Source of the DNA: Blautia sp.
GTDB lineage: Bacteria > Bacillota > Clostridia > Lachnospirales > Lachnospiraceae
Assembly: GCA_017463155.1 (NCBI GenBank)
Contig: JAFTPT010000053.1
Span: 62,001-126,000 of the forward strand
Direction of reading: 5' to 3'
DNA: 64,000 nt
The notes under the pieces are model-generated. The model saw only the letters and a list, made by a program, of their open reading frames with translations, had not been told where the DNA came from and did no database searches. Of this stretch, positions 33,977 through 41,668 are shown piece by piece. The position numbers and the translations under genes are program-made. Numbering within the stretch: position 1 is the stretch's first letter; each line of letters opens with the position of its first letter.

Positions 33977-34876
33977 ATGCAGGAGAAAAGTCATAGCAGA
34001 AAAGGCATGCTGATCGCGTTTTTTGTCTTTGCTGTCATCATGCTGGCGGGAACATGGGCGGTCAGTGCCAGGGCTGACACGTCGACCGCATCGACAACCG
34101 TGAAGAGCGGTATGGTCAAGACCAAGGAAGGCATCCGCTTCTACAAAAAGGGCGAATACCTTAAGAACCAGTGGTATTATTTCAACAAGAAGAAGTACTA
34201 TCTGAAGGCAGACGGGTACGCGATCCGCAACTGCTTTGCCAAGGTGGACGGAAAATACTGGCTGTTTGACAGCAACAGCACGCTGGTCCGGCCTTCCAAG
34301 ACCTCGATCGTCAAGGTGGCCTCCAATTACTGCTATGTCAACAAGAACGGAAATCCGGCCGGCAAGGGCTGGGTGACCATCGGGACCAAGACTTATTATG
34401 TCTATGCCTGCGGCTATTGCGCAAAGAACAAGACCATCGACGGCATCAAGCTCGGCTCCAACGGCGTGGCGGATATTCCGGCCGACAAACTGACGGCCAG
34501 GAGGCTCTGTGAGAAGTTCATCAGCAAGCACGCCGGAAGCAAAAAGAGCAAGAGGGACAAGTTCCGTGCCTGCTTTAACTATGTACTGGCCTACCAGCGT
34601 TATACGCCCGGCCGGGATCCGAGAGGATATCCGAACAAGGGATGGCAGTACAAGGCCGCCATCGATGCGTTCAAGAGCCTGAAGGGCAACTGCTATACCT
34701 TTGCGGCCGTCATCGCCTGCATCGCGGATACGCTCGGCTATAATCCGTATGTGGTTACGATCAAGGCCGGTCATGGCTTTGTCATGATCGACGGCAAGTA
34801 TTATGACAATATGGGAGCACTCTTCGGGTCAAGCTCTCATTTCTCTTACAAAGTCAAGACCAAATTCAGGTATTGA
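33977..34876 (+). CDS. Secreted transglutaminase-like protein with wall-binding repeats
   Basis: A 299-residue exported protein. Residues 1-33 are a signal peptide (core LIAFFVFAVIMLAGTWAV, cleavage after ARA). Residues 50-155 hold aromatic repeats of the glucan/choline-binding type, such as NQWYYFNKKKYYLKADGYA and GTKTYYVYACGY. Residues 170-299 resemble a transglutaminase/cysteine-protease domain with the triad C239 (GNCYTFAAV), H266 (AGHGFVMI) and D277 (KYYDNMG). Such proteins crosslink or cleave peptides on the cell surface. The repeat style matches the serine hydrolase at 3152-4735. Its stop is only 3 bp from the convergent dinB stop, with no terminator between. Confidence 0.85.
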   Translation: MQEKSHSRKGMLIAFFVFAVIMLAGTWAVSARADTSTASTTVKSGMVKTKEGIRFYKKGEYLKNQWYYFNKKKYYLKADGYAIRNCFAKVDGKYWLFDSNSTLVRPSKTSIVKVASNYCYVNKNGNPAGKGWVTIGTKTYYVYACGYCAKNKTIDGIKLGSNGVADIPADKLTARRLCEKFISKHAGSKKSKRDKFRACFNYVLAYQRYTPGRDPRGYPNKGWQYKAAIDAFKSLKGNCYTFAAVIACIADTLGYNPYVVTIKAGHGFVMIDGKYYDNMGALFGSSSHFSYKVKTKFRY

Positions 34877-34879
34877 TGA

Positions 34880-36250
34880 TCAGGACCCGGCGCTTCCCTT
34901 GTGGATCGCCTCTTTTCCGTACTGTGTACGGATCTGTTCCATCATACGTTCCAGCCGTCTGGCCTTTTCGGGGTCAGGCGGCGTTTCTTTTTTGGAAACT
35001 GGAGAGGGAAGGCTTTCGGCATACTCAAGGAGATTCAGCTGACGAAACTCTCCCCGGTCCAGGTTCGCGGCGGATATACCGATGAGCCGGATGGCTTCTC
35101 CCTTTTCAAAGAGGCCGTTCCGTGCGTAGAGAAGCTGCCGCAGCAGTTCCTCCGCCCGCTCGTAGATCTGATCACGGCTGTTGGTGGACTGCCGGAGTGT
35201 GACCTGCCGGCTGTGCCGGAGGAACCGGTCTGTTTTTACCATGATCCCGAGGGTCGAGGCGTAAAAACCATCCCGTTTGAGGCGGGAGGAGACCTTGTCG
35301 GCCAGATGCGCAAGGAGCGGGAGGGCTTCTTTTTCAAAATTGGAGGCATTGATATCGAGAGCCGTGGTCAGTTCGTTGGAATAGCTTTTGGCTTCCTCAT
35401 GCTCGCTGTGCACGGTGGAACTGCCCAGACCGTTTGTGCTGTTGTGAATATACATGCCGCCCTTTTCGCCGAGATGAAGCCTGAGCATGGAAATGTCCGC
35501 GTTTGCGGCATCGCCGATGGTGTGGATCCCGAGATCCTGCAGCCTTCGTGCCGTAGAACTGCCGCAGCCGTGCAGCTCCTGTATGGGAAGCGGCCAGAAT
35601 TTCTCCGGGATCTCCTCCGGGAACAGGGTGTGCGTTTTGTCCGGCTTGCCGAAATCGCTCGCCGTCTTTGCGAGAAGCTTGTTCGTGGAGATGCCGACGT
35701 TCACGGTAAAACCGAGCTCGGAACGGACCTGTTCCCGGATCCGGCCGGCCGCGAGTATCGCAAGGGCGGCGTAAGGATCGGAGAGGGAAAGAGAAGGATC
35801 CGAAAGGCCCCGGAGAGAAGTGTCAAGATCGTCCGTCCTGACAAGAAGGTCAGCGAGAAGACCCGTAAAGGAATCCAGCGACTCTGTCATGTCCATGTAG
35901 GCTTCATCGATCGAGACCTGCTGTACAAGGGGAGAGTATTCCTTCAGAATACGGATAAACGCGCGGGAATATTCCCTGTAGGTCTCAAAATCCGAACGGA
36001 CAAGGACCAGGGAGGGACATTTCCGGAGAGCCTTGACGACCGGCTCGCCTGTTTTGACGCCGAAGGCTTTGGCCGGGATCGACTTGGCAGTGATCACACC
36101 GTGGCGCGTCTCCACATCACCGCCGACGGCGGAAGGGATCGTCCGGAGATCGACAGCGCCCGGATCCTCCTTAAGCCGTTTGACGGCCGACCATGACAGA
36201 AAAGCGGAATTGACATCCACATGAAAAATGATCTTTCTTACGTCTGCCAC
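34880..36250 (-). CDS. dinB: Y-family DNA polymerase IV
   Basis: A 456-residue translesion polymerase. A GTG at 36250 follows GGAAGGAGGAAGCT at good spacing and is preferred to the upstream in-frame ATG at 36280. The palm domain has IFHVDVNSAFLSWSAV with the first metal aspartate and VSIDEAYMDMT with the catalytic D-E pair. The thumb helix-hairpin-helix appears as ELHGCGSSTARRLQDLGI, and the little finger domain follows. The protein is longer than E. coli Pol IV (351 residues), with an extended N-terminal palm and a C-terminal tail, common in the clostridial subgroup. No beta-clamp motif was verified. Confidence 0.93.
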   Translation of the reverse strand: MADVRKIIFHVDVNSAFLSWSAVKRLKEDPGAVDLRTIPSAVGGDVETRHGVITAKSIPAKAFGVKTGEPVVKALRKCPSLVLVRSDFETYREYSRAFIRILKEYSPLVQQVSIDEAYMDMTESLDSFTGLLADLLVRTDDLDTSLRGLSDPSLSLSDPYAALAILAAGRIREQVRSELGFTVNVGISTNKLLAKTASDFGKPDKTHTLFPEEIPEKFWPLPIQELHGCGSSTARRLQDLGIHTIGDAANADISMLRLHLGEKGGMYIHNSTNGLGSSTVHSEHEEAKSYSNELTTALDINASNFEKEALPLLAHLADKVSSRLKRDGFYASTLGIMVKTDRFLRHSRQVTLRQSTNSRDQIYERAEELLRQLLYARNGLFEKGEAIRLIGISAANLDRGEFRQLNLLEYAESLPSPVSKKETPPDPEKARRLERMMEQIRTQYGKEAIHKGSAGS

Positions 36251-36320
36251 ACAGCTTCCTCCTTCCCTGGCATCGAACATATGTTTTCTTTTTTATTATA
36301 ACCCAGGTTCCGCGCCGTGT

Positions 36321-36372
36321 AAAGCAGGATCATGAAAGACAGAAGACAGGATCGAACCATGATCCTGCTTTT
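36321..36372. other. Perfect 14-bp inverted repeat in the dinB/HPrK-like gap
   Basis: AAAGCAGGATCATG (36321-36334) and its exact complement (36358-36371) flank a 23-nt loop, followed by TTTT. It lies between two divergent genes, upstream of the promoter at 36396, so it does not terminate either of them. It may be a relic terminator or a regulatory site. Confidence 0.6.
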
Positions 36373-36395
36373 CGGGCCGGAATCGTTATAGAAGG

Positions 36396-36424
36396 TTGAA
36401 GTCAGGCGGCAAATCGTTTACAAT
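36396..36424 (+). promoter_or_regulatory. Promoter of the HPrK-like/Hsp70-like operon
   Basis: TTGAAG (36396-36401), 17-bp spacer, TACAAT (36419-36424), 26 bp before the first start codon. Confidence 0.75.
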
Positions 36425-36450
36425 GAGTGCATAGAAACGGAGATGAGCCT

Positions 36451-37230
36451 ATGCTTTCAAGAGGATATACATTCTGTATGAGACTTGCGGATGTTCCGAT
36501 CCGGGTAACCGTGGAAAACCTGGAAACGAAGATCAGCTGCCAGAACTATATGATCCTGGATGATGCTGCAACGCCGGCTTTTTCGGTGACGGTGACCGAA
36601 CAGGACCGGATCCGGGAATGGAAGGAGCTTTTACAGACAGGCGTCCACGATCCTGCTTACGTCAACCAACTTCCCGGTCACTATTTCGAGACATGTGCAC
36701 TCCACAGACTGATCGCGGAGCAGCTGCTGTACCATGACACGGTCATGTTCCACGGTTCCTGCGTGGTCATGGAGGGAAGAGCCTATATCTTTACCGGGAA
36801 GAGCGGATCGGGAAAGAGCACCCACACGTCGCTCTGGTGCCGTGCCTTCAAAGAAAAAGCGTTTATCCTGAACGATGATAAACCGTTCCTGAAGCTTGAC
36901 GGCTCCCGCGTGATGGCTTTCGGATCACCCTGGGACGGAAAAAGCCGGAAAAACAGGAATACCAGCGCTCCGGTGCAGGGGATCTGCATCCTGGAGAAGG
37001 ACACCTCTGACCATATCCGGAGAACGTCTCTTTCGGAAGAGTTTACGGCTTTGACATACCAGACCTTCCGCCCTCTGGAGGAGCGGAACTTTGACAGGTC
37101 TGTCACGCTTTTCAGGAAGATCATGAGCTGTATTCCTCTTTACAGAATGGGGAGCACGATCTCCCTGAACGCTCCGGTGGTATCCTGGAAGGCTATGCAA
37201 AATGGAGAGAACGGTCATGTCAATGCTTGA
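36451..37230 (+). CDS. HPr kinase/PEPCK-fold P-loop protein
   Basis: A 259-residue protein. ATG 36451 is selected because of the GGAG 8 nt upstream. The central segment looks like the C-terminal domain of HPr kinase: VMFHGSCVV (family LLHGS strand), P-loop FTGKSGSGKSTHTSLW near residues 114-129, FILNDDKPFL with acidic metal-binding residues, and GSPWDGKSR. The N-terminal 90 residues are not the HPrK N domain. Proteins of this sort are called HPrK-related kinases and some act on peptides. It is the first gene of a three-gene operon and overlaps the next start by 14 bp. The substrate is unknown. Confidence 0.8.
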   Translation: MLSRGYTFCMRLADVPIRVTVENLETKISCQNYMILDDAATPAFSVTVTEQDRIREWKELLQTGVHDPAYVNQLPGHYFETCALHRLIAEQLLYHDTVMFHGSCVVMEGRAYIFTGKSGSGKSTHTSLWCRAFKEKAFILNDDKPFLKLDGSRVMAFGSPWDGKSRKNRNTSAPVQGICILEKDTSDHIRRTSLSEEFTALTYQTFRPLEERNFDRSVTLFRKIMSCIPLYRMGSTISLNAPVVSWKAMQNGENGHVNA

Positions 37231-38083
37231 ATTACTGGAACAGGACAAGGAGCGTCTGCTGGAAGAACTGAAGGCAGCCCGGATGCCCACCGACGCCGTC
37301 AAAGCGCTGGAAAATGAGTCCGATCGTCTTCTTTACCGGTATAATGAAGACTGCAGAAGCGACCGGGGGCGGGAAGCGGCCTCCGGGATGATGCAGACGG
37401 CGAGGATGGCGGCGCCTTTTTGCGACTCCGTCATGGACGCCCGGGTGTGGAACAGGCATATGCCGGACAAAAAACACGGCATCCTGCCAACGGGGAAAGG
37501 GCTGGCCCTTTTCATAGCCGGTATCGTGTGCCTGGCTGCGGGCGCGCTGCTTCCCTGGCTGCGGGAGGTCCCGGGCAGCATGATGCTCTGGTGCATCCTG
37601 CTGTGCGCAGCCGGCGGCGTTCTCCTGTATATTGCCGGCCATCTGACCGGAAAACCGGAGAGGAAACAGAATGAGGATATCATGACCGAGATCGTGCTCG
37701 ATCCGCAGCGCCTGTACAGGGTCTACCGGGCCATGATCCTGAATGTCGACCAGAATCTGGAAAGACAGCTCTCCCAGAGCCGCTTTGAGGAAAAGAACAA
37801 GCTTTTCCAGGGTCCGGGGGAGGAGATCCCGGAGGATGAAATAAGCCTTTTTTCAGAGCTTCTTGAAGCAGCTTACAGTGAGGACGGGGCCTATGCCCTT
37901 GAAAAACTGCAGGATATCCGCTACTATCTGCACTGCCATCAGATCGAGACCGTCGAATACTCCCAGGAGACGAAAGAGTGGTTCGACCTGATGCCGGCGG
38001 AGCATACAGGGACGATCCGGCCGGCCCTGGTTAAAAACGGCCGGCTTCTGCAAAGAGGCCGGGCCTCGGGAGGAATTTCATGA
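37217..38083 (+). CDS. Uncharacterised protein with two membrane segments
   Basis: A 288-residue protein with ATG 37217 following GGAGAG (36-nt window with three possible ATGs at 37202, 37217 and 37223). Residues 5-55 are helical and charged. Two membrane segments lie near residues 95-115 (LALFIAGIVCLAAGALLPWL) and 120-142, followed by a soluble region rich in E and Q with possible coiled-coil character. No family is recognised. It is enclosed by the HPrK-like gene (14 bp overlap) and the Hsp70-like gene (4 bp overlap), so it is likely a physical partner of one or both. Confidence 0.7.
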   Translation: MSMLELLEQDKERLLEELKAARMPTDAVKALENESDRLLYRYNEDCRSDRGREAASGMMQTARMAAPFCDSVMDARVWNRHMPDKKHGILPTGKGLALFIAGIVCLAAGALLPWLREVPGSMMLWCILLCAAGGVLLYIAGHLTGKPERKQNEDIMTEIVLDPQRLYRVYRAMILNVDQNLERQLSQSRFEEKNKLFQGPGEEIPEDEISLFSELLEAAYSEDGAYALEKLQDIRYYLHCHQIETVEYSQETKEWFDLMPAEHTGTIRPALVKNGRLLQRGRASGGIS

Positions 38084-39990
38084 ACCGATTCTTTGGATTT
38101 GATCTGGGAGACGCGGAAAGCGCGGTCTCCCGGCTTGAAAAAGAGGAGCAGATGATCCCGGAGATCGTTCCGGTCAAAGGGGCCGGAAGCTTTGTGACCG
38201 CCTATGCCGCCCTTGCATCCGGAGAACTTCTGATCGGGGAGAACGCATGCTACCAGACAGAGGTGATCCGGCGGAGAGTGAGATTTAAGAGCCGGTTTCT
38301 CACGGATCCGGAGGCTGAACAGGATATACGCTCATTTGCGTCGGGCGTCCTGGGAGAACTGTATGCCGACGGCAACCTTCTGGGAAATGAAGACTGCTGC
38401 TTTTATGTGGGATGTCCCGCCGGCTGGGACAAGAACGCCCGGGAAACGTACCGGTTCCTGTTTGAACAGGCAGGCTACCCGCCGGTGCGGATCATCTCGG
38501 AATCGCGGGCAGCACTTGTCAGCGCATGCCAGTCCAAGCATCTGCAGGTAGGATATGACATCCTCAGCAGGCCGGTCCTTGTGGTGGATATCGGATCCTC
38601 CACCACGGATTTCGCCTATATCATGAACGGGCACGAGGTGGAGATGCAGACGGCCGGCGAAGTGTCTCTCGGCGGCGGGATCATGGATGAGCTGCTTCTC
38701 GACATGGCTGTGGAAGCGTCTCCTGACCGTGACCGCATCAGGGAGATCTTTGCAAAGAGTGAGCCCTGGCGGAGCTACTGCGAATTCAGTGCCAGACGTT
38801 TAAAAGAAAAATATTACTCCGACGAAGCCTACTGGAAGGACCACGAATGTGTGCAGACCGTGCTGATCCGGTATGACCGTCCGCTGCGGCTGACGCTTAC
38901 GATGAACGCGAAGACAGCCGAAGACCTGACCGGGAAAAAGACGGACCGGCTGGGCGGCTCTTCCTTCCGGGAGGTTTTTGAGGAGAGCCTCCGGTCTGTC
39001 CGTGAAAAGATCTCCGGGGAGCTTCCGGAGCTTCTGTTCCTGACAGGCGGGGTATCCAAGCTGCCGGCTGTCAAGGTCTGGTGCCGGGAATTGTTCCCGG
39101 AGGCGGTGGTGATCACCGGAACGGAGCCGGAGTTCTCCGTTTCGCGGGGGCTTGCGTGGAGCGGGCGTATCGATGAGGAGCTTCGCGAGTTCCGCGAAGA
39201 GCTGGATCTTCTGATGGCATCCAGTACCGTGGAGGACGTGGTCCGGAAGCACATTGGCGAGCTTTATGTGGCGGCGGTCGAAGCATTGGTGGAGCCGTTG
39301 ATCGAGCATGCGGCGATCCCGGTGTTCGAGAGATGGCGTTCGGGTGAGATCAGCCGCCTGTCGGATACCAACCAGGAGATGGAGAAGGAGATCGCGGCGT
39401 TCCTGCGGACGGAGGAAGCACATAAGATCCTCACAAAAGAGATTACGACATGGCTGAAGCCGGTCGCCGACGAGCTGGAGGAATATACCGTGCCGATCTG
39501 TATACGGCACCATGTGCCCTACACCGCGCTCAGCCTCAGCTCCTATCTGTCGGTCTCGGATATCGATATCCGCATCGATGCCAAAAATGTGTTTGCGGTC
39601 GAGGAGATCACCTGGCTGATCGACTCGATCATCTCGATCCTGGTGGGCCTTCTCTGCGGCGGAAGCGGCATGGCGCTGATCTCCAGCGGTCCGGCAGGGA
39701 TCATCGCAGGAGCCATGATCTCCCTGATCGTGTTGATCCTGGGCAAGGAGCGGATGGAGAATGCGCTTCTGGACGTGAATCTGCCGAAGGCCATGCGAAA
39801 GCTGATCCCGCGGCACTCCATGCGTTCCAGAATGAAGACAGTCAGCCAGACGGTCAGAAAGAACCTGATCGAAAGCCTGGAGAAGGAGAAGAATGAGGAG
39901 ATCACGGGCCGGATGGTGGAGGAGATCTCCGAGCAGATCGAGCTTTGCCTGACCAGAATGGCTGCTGTTGTGGAGATCCCGCTGGGATGA
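38080..39990 (+). CDS. Hsp70-like actin-fold ATPase with C-terminal membrane anchor
   Basis: A 636-residue protein. The first 385 residues are an Hsp70/actin-type ATPase: RFFGFDLGDAESAV at the start (phosphate 1), PVLVVDIGSSTTDFAYI near 168-184 (phosphate 2), SLGGGIMDELLL near 202, and LFLTGGVSKLPAVKVW near 326 (adenosine loop). The usual peptide-binding domain of DnaK is missing. Instead a helical region (390-500) is followed by a hydrophobic pair of membrane segments (about 515-560, rich in I, L, G) and a basic tail. It overlaps the preceding gene by 4 bp. The layout suggests a membrane-attached, ATP-driven regulator or chaperone; no function is known to me. Confidence 0.8.
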   Translation: MNRFFGFDLGDAESAVSRLEKEEQMIPEIVPVKGAGSFVTAYAALASGELLIGENACYQTEVIRRRVRFKSRFLTDPEAEQDIRSFASGVLGELYADGNLLGNEDCCFYVGCPAGWDKNARETYRFLFEQAGYPPVRIISESRAALVSACQSKHLQVGYDILSRPVLVVDIGSSTTDFAYIMNGHEVEMQTAGEVSLGGGIMDELLLDMAVEASPDRDRIREIFAKSEPWRSYCEFSARRLKEKYYSDEAYWKDHECVQTVLIRYDRPLRLTLTMNAKTAEDLTGKKTDRLGGSSFREVFEESLRSVREKISGELPELLFLTGGVSKLPAVKVWCRELFPEAVVITGTEPEFSVSRGLAWSGRIDEELREFREELDLLMASSTVEDVVRKHIGELYVAAVEALVEPLIEHAAIPVFERWRSGEISRLSDTNQEMEKEIAAFLRTEEAHKILTKEITTWLKPVADELEEYTVPICIRHHVPYTALSLSSYLSVSDIDIRIDAKNVFAVEEITWLIDSIISILVGLLCGGSGMALISSGPAGIIAGAMISLIVLILGKERMENALLDVNLPKAMRKLIPRHSMRSRMKTVSQTVRKNLIESLEKEKNEEITGRMVEEISEQIELCLTRMAAVVEIPLG

Positions 39991-40020
39991 GAACAGAACG
40001 GAATTCTTTTTGGTGAAACG

Positions 40021-40054
40021 AACAGAGGAGACCCCGTCAGGGATCTCCTCTGTT
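40021..40054. terminator. Hairpin terminating the Hsp70-like operon
   Basis: AACAGAGGAGA (40021-40031) pairs with TCTCCTCTGTT (40044-40054), extended inward by CCC/GGG. It lies between convergent genes. No clear T run follows, so it may need Rho or act as an mRNA end hairpin. Confidence 0.7.
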
Positions 40055-40088
40055 CAGTCGATCATCGTATGATGGTCAGATGCAGGCC

Positions 40089-40349
40089 TCACACCTCGGG
40101 TGCCCAGGTCATCCCGTACAGGATCTCCATCATCTTGCGGATCTCGTTCTTCATGGTGGCACAGGCCGCTTCCTCGGTCTCAAAACGCATCAGTCCTACT
40201 TTATCCTTGCGTTCACTGAAGAAAAGCTCCCATCCGTCCTCCGTCTGCTGCAGGCAGATGCGGTTGTTGTGCTTGCCGCCGATCTTGTAAAGTCTGGAAG
40301 GAACCAGATGTGTTTTGAAGTATTCTTTTAATTCTTTTCCTGTCATCAT
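40089..40349 (-). CDS. Small hypothetical protein
   Basis: An 86-residue protein. The start chosen is the double ATG at 40349 (MMTGKELKEYF), 5-8 nt after a GGAGG on the minus strand; the open frame extends 40 codons further but without a site. The sequence is soluble and mixed alpha/beta, with a strand-rich centre (RICLQQTEDGWELFFSERK) and a terminal helix (MKNEIRKMMEIL). No family is recognised. Its neighbours are unrelated in function. Confidence 0.6.
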   Translation of the reverse strand: MMTGKELKEYFKTHLVPSRLYKIGGKHNNRICLQQTEDGWELFFSERKDKVGLMRFETEEAACATMKNEIRKMMEILYGMTWAPEV

Positions 40350-40431
40350 TCCCGCCTCCATATACAGATAGTAAAAACTCCGATAGACGATCTGCAAAAA
40401 CGCAGAATGTATTAATCCAAAACCAAACATG

Positions 40432-40446
40432 TAGTTTTTAAAACTA
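40432..40446. promoter_or_regulatory. Palindrome in the divergent gap before the ComEC-like gene
   Basis: TAGTTTTTAAAACTA is a near-perfect palindrome (TAGTTTT/AAAACTA) centred between the minus-strand small gene and the ComEC-like lipoprotein gene, close to the AT-rich TATACTATAA box at 40449-40458. It may be an operator. Confidence 0.4.
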
Positions 40447-40474
40447 TGTATACTATAACACAGGATCACAAGGA

Positions 40475-41662
40475 ATGCAATACGTATTTATGAAAAAGAC
40501 AAAAATTATTCTTCTGCTGACCGTCGTTCTACTGCTTGGTACGCTCACCGGCTGCGAAGGGCTGCTTCCTTTCGGCATGCCTGCTCTTCCGATGGACGAT
40601 GGCAGGACAAAAGCCGCCGAGATCCCGGTCCGGGAGGACGAAGGCGGCGCAGCCCCGTTTCTTGTGCGGGTACTGGATGTAGGGCAGGGCCTGGCCGTAC
40701 TTGTCCGCGCGGATGGCGGGAATGCGCTGTTTGATGCAGGGAGCCGGATCTCCGGAGCGGGAGTCGTTCGTGCTCTGAAAAAGGAGGGGATCCGGACGCT
40801 GGACTTTGTATCGGCCAGTCATTATGACGACGATCATGCCGGCGGTGTTCCGGGAGTCCTGCACGGGATCGAATGCCGGAAGCTTCTGCTGCCGGATTAT
40901 ACGGCAAGAGGAGCGACATATACATCCTGCCTGGAGGCGGCCGAGGACACGGATACGGAGATCGTGTATCCGAAGGTTGGAGATTCTTTTCTTCTGGGAG
41001 GGGCTTCTGTGCAGGTGATCGGGCCGGAACGGTTTGACATGGAAGAAGAGAATGACCGGTGCCTGGCGTACAGGATCGATTACGGGGACTGCCATGTGCT
41101 GGTCTGCGGCGACGCCGAAGAGCGGGAGGAGTCATTTATCAGCCGGTCGCTGCAGCCGGGCGGCCATGTGATCTACGTCGTCGATCACCATGGAAGCTAT
41201 ACGTCAAGCACGGAGGCGTTTCTGTCTGCGGCAGGACCGGAGGCAGCCATCCTGAGCTGCGGAACCTTTAATGAATTCGCCCATCCCCACAGGCAGGCGC
41301 TGGAACGGATCCGGAGAAGCGGTGCTGCCCTCTACAGAACGGATCTGCAGGGAACGGTCACGGTCTGTTCGGACGGGAACGGGATCTGGACGGAGCTCAC
41401 GCCGTGTCAGGATTTTTCGGAAGGAAAGTACCCGGAGGAAGCCCCGGAAGAAGAGAACAAACCGGAAGAGGATGTGATCACGGGAGAAACGATCGATCCT
41501 TCCGAGGCCTCCTTTGTGTGCAACAGAGGATCGTTTGTTTTTCATTACCCGGACTGCGAGAATGTGCCGAAGATCCACAGTTGGAACCTTGGATATACCT
41601 CGGCGGAAAGGGAAAAAGTCCTTGAATATGGATACAAGGCCTGCAGAAACTGCAGACCTTGA
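40475..41662 (+). CDS. ComEC-like metallo-beta-lactamase lipoprotein with Ada-like C-terminal zinc motif
   Basis: A 395-residue lipoprotein. The signal sequence carries a lipobox LTGC (cysteine about residue 27). Residues 50-300 form a metallo-beta-lactamase domain like the C-terminal part of ComEC: VLDVGQGLAVLV, then SHYDDDHAGG (H-x-D-D-D-H metal site) and later VVDHHGSYTSSTEAF. Residues 345-395 show SFVCNRGSFVFHYPDCENV...GYKACRNCRP, the pattern of Ada-type metal-binding/nuclease-associated tails. It is a stand-alone extracellular hydrolase, likely a nuclease or phosphodiesterase. Start 40475 has AGGA 9 nt upstream; 40490 (MKKTK) is an alternative and gives a classic lipoprotein signal. Confidence 0.88.
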   Translation: MQYVFMKKTKIILLLTVVLLLGTLTGCEGLLPFGMPALPMDDGRTKAAEIPVREDEGGAAPFLVRVLDVGQGLAVLVRADGGNALFDAGSRISGAGVVRALKKEGIRTLDFVSASHYDDDHAGGVPGVLHGIECRKLLLPDYTARGATYTSCLEAAEDTDTEIVYPKVGDSFLLGGASVQVIGPERFDMEEENDRCLAYRIDYGDCHVLVCGDAEEREESFISRSLQPGGHVIYVVDHHGSYTSSTEAFLSAAGPEAAILSCGTFNEFAHPHRQALERIRRSGAALYRTDLQGTVTVCSDGNGIWTELTPCQDFSEGKYPEEAPEEENKPEEDVITGETIDPSEASFVCNRGSFVFHYPDCENVPKIHSWNLGYTSAEREKVLEYGYKACRNCRP

Positions 41663-41668
41663 CCACAA

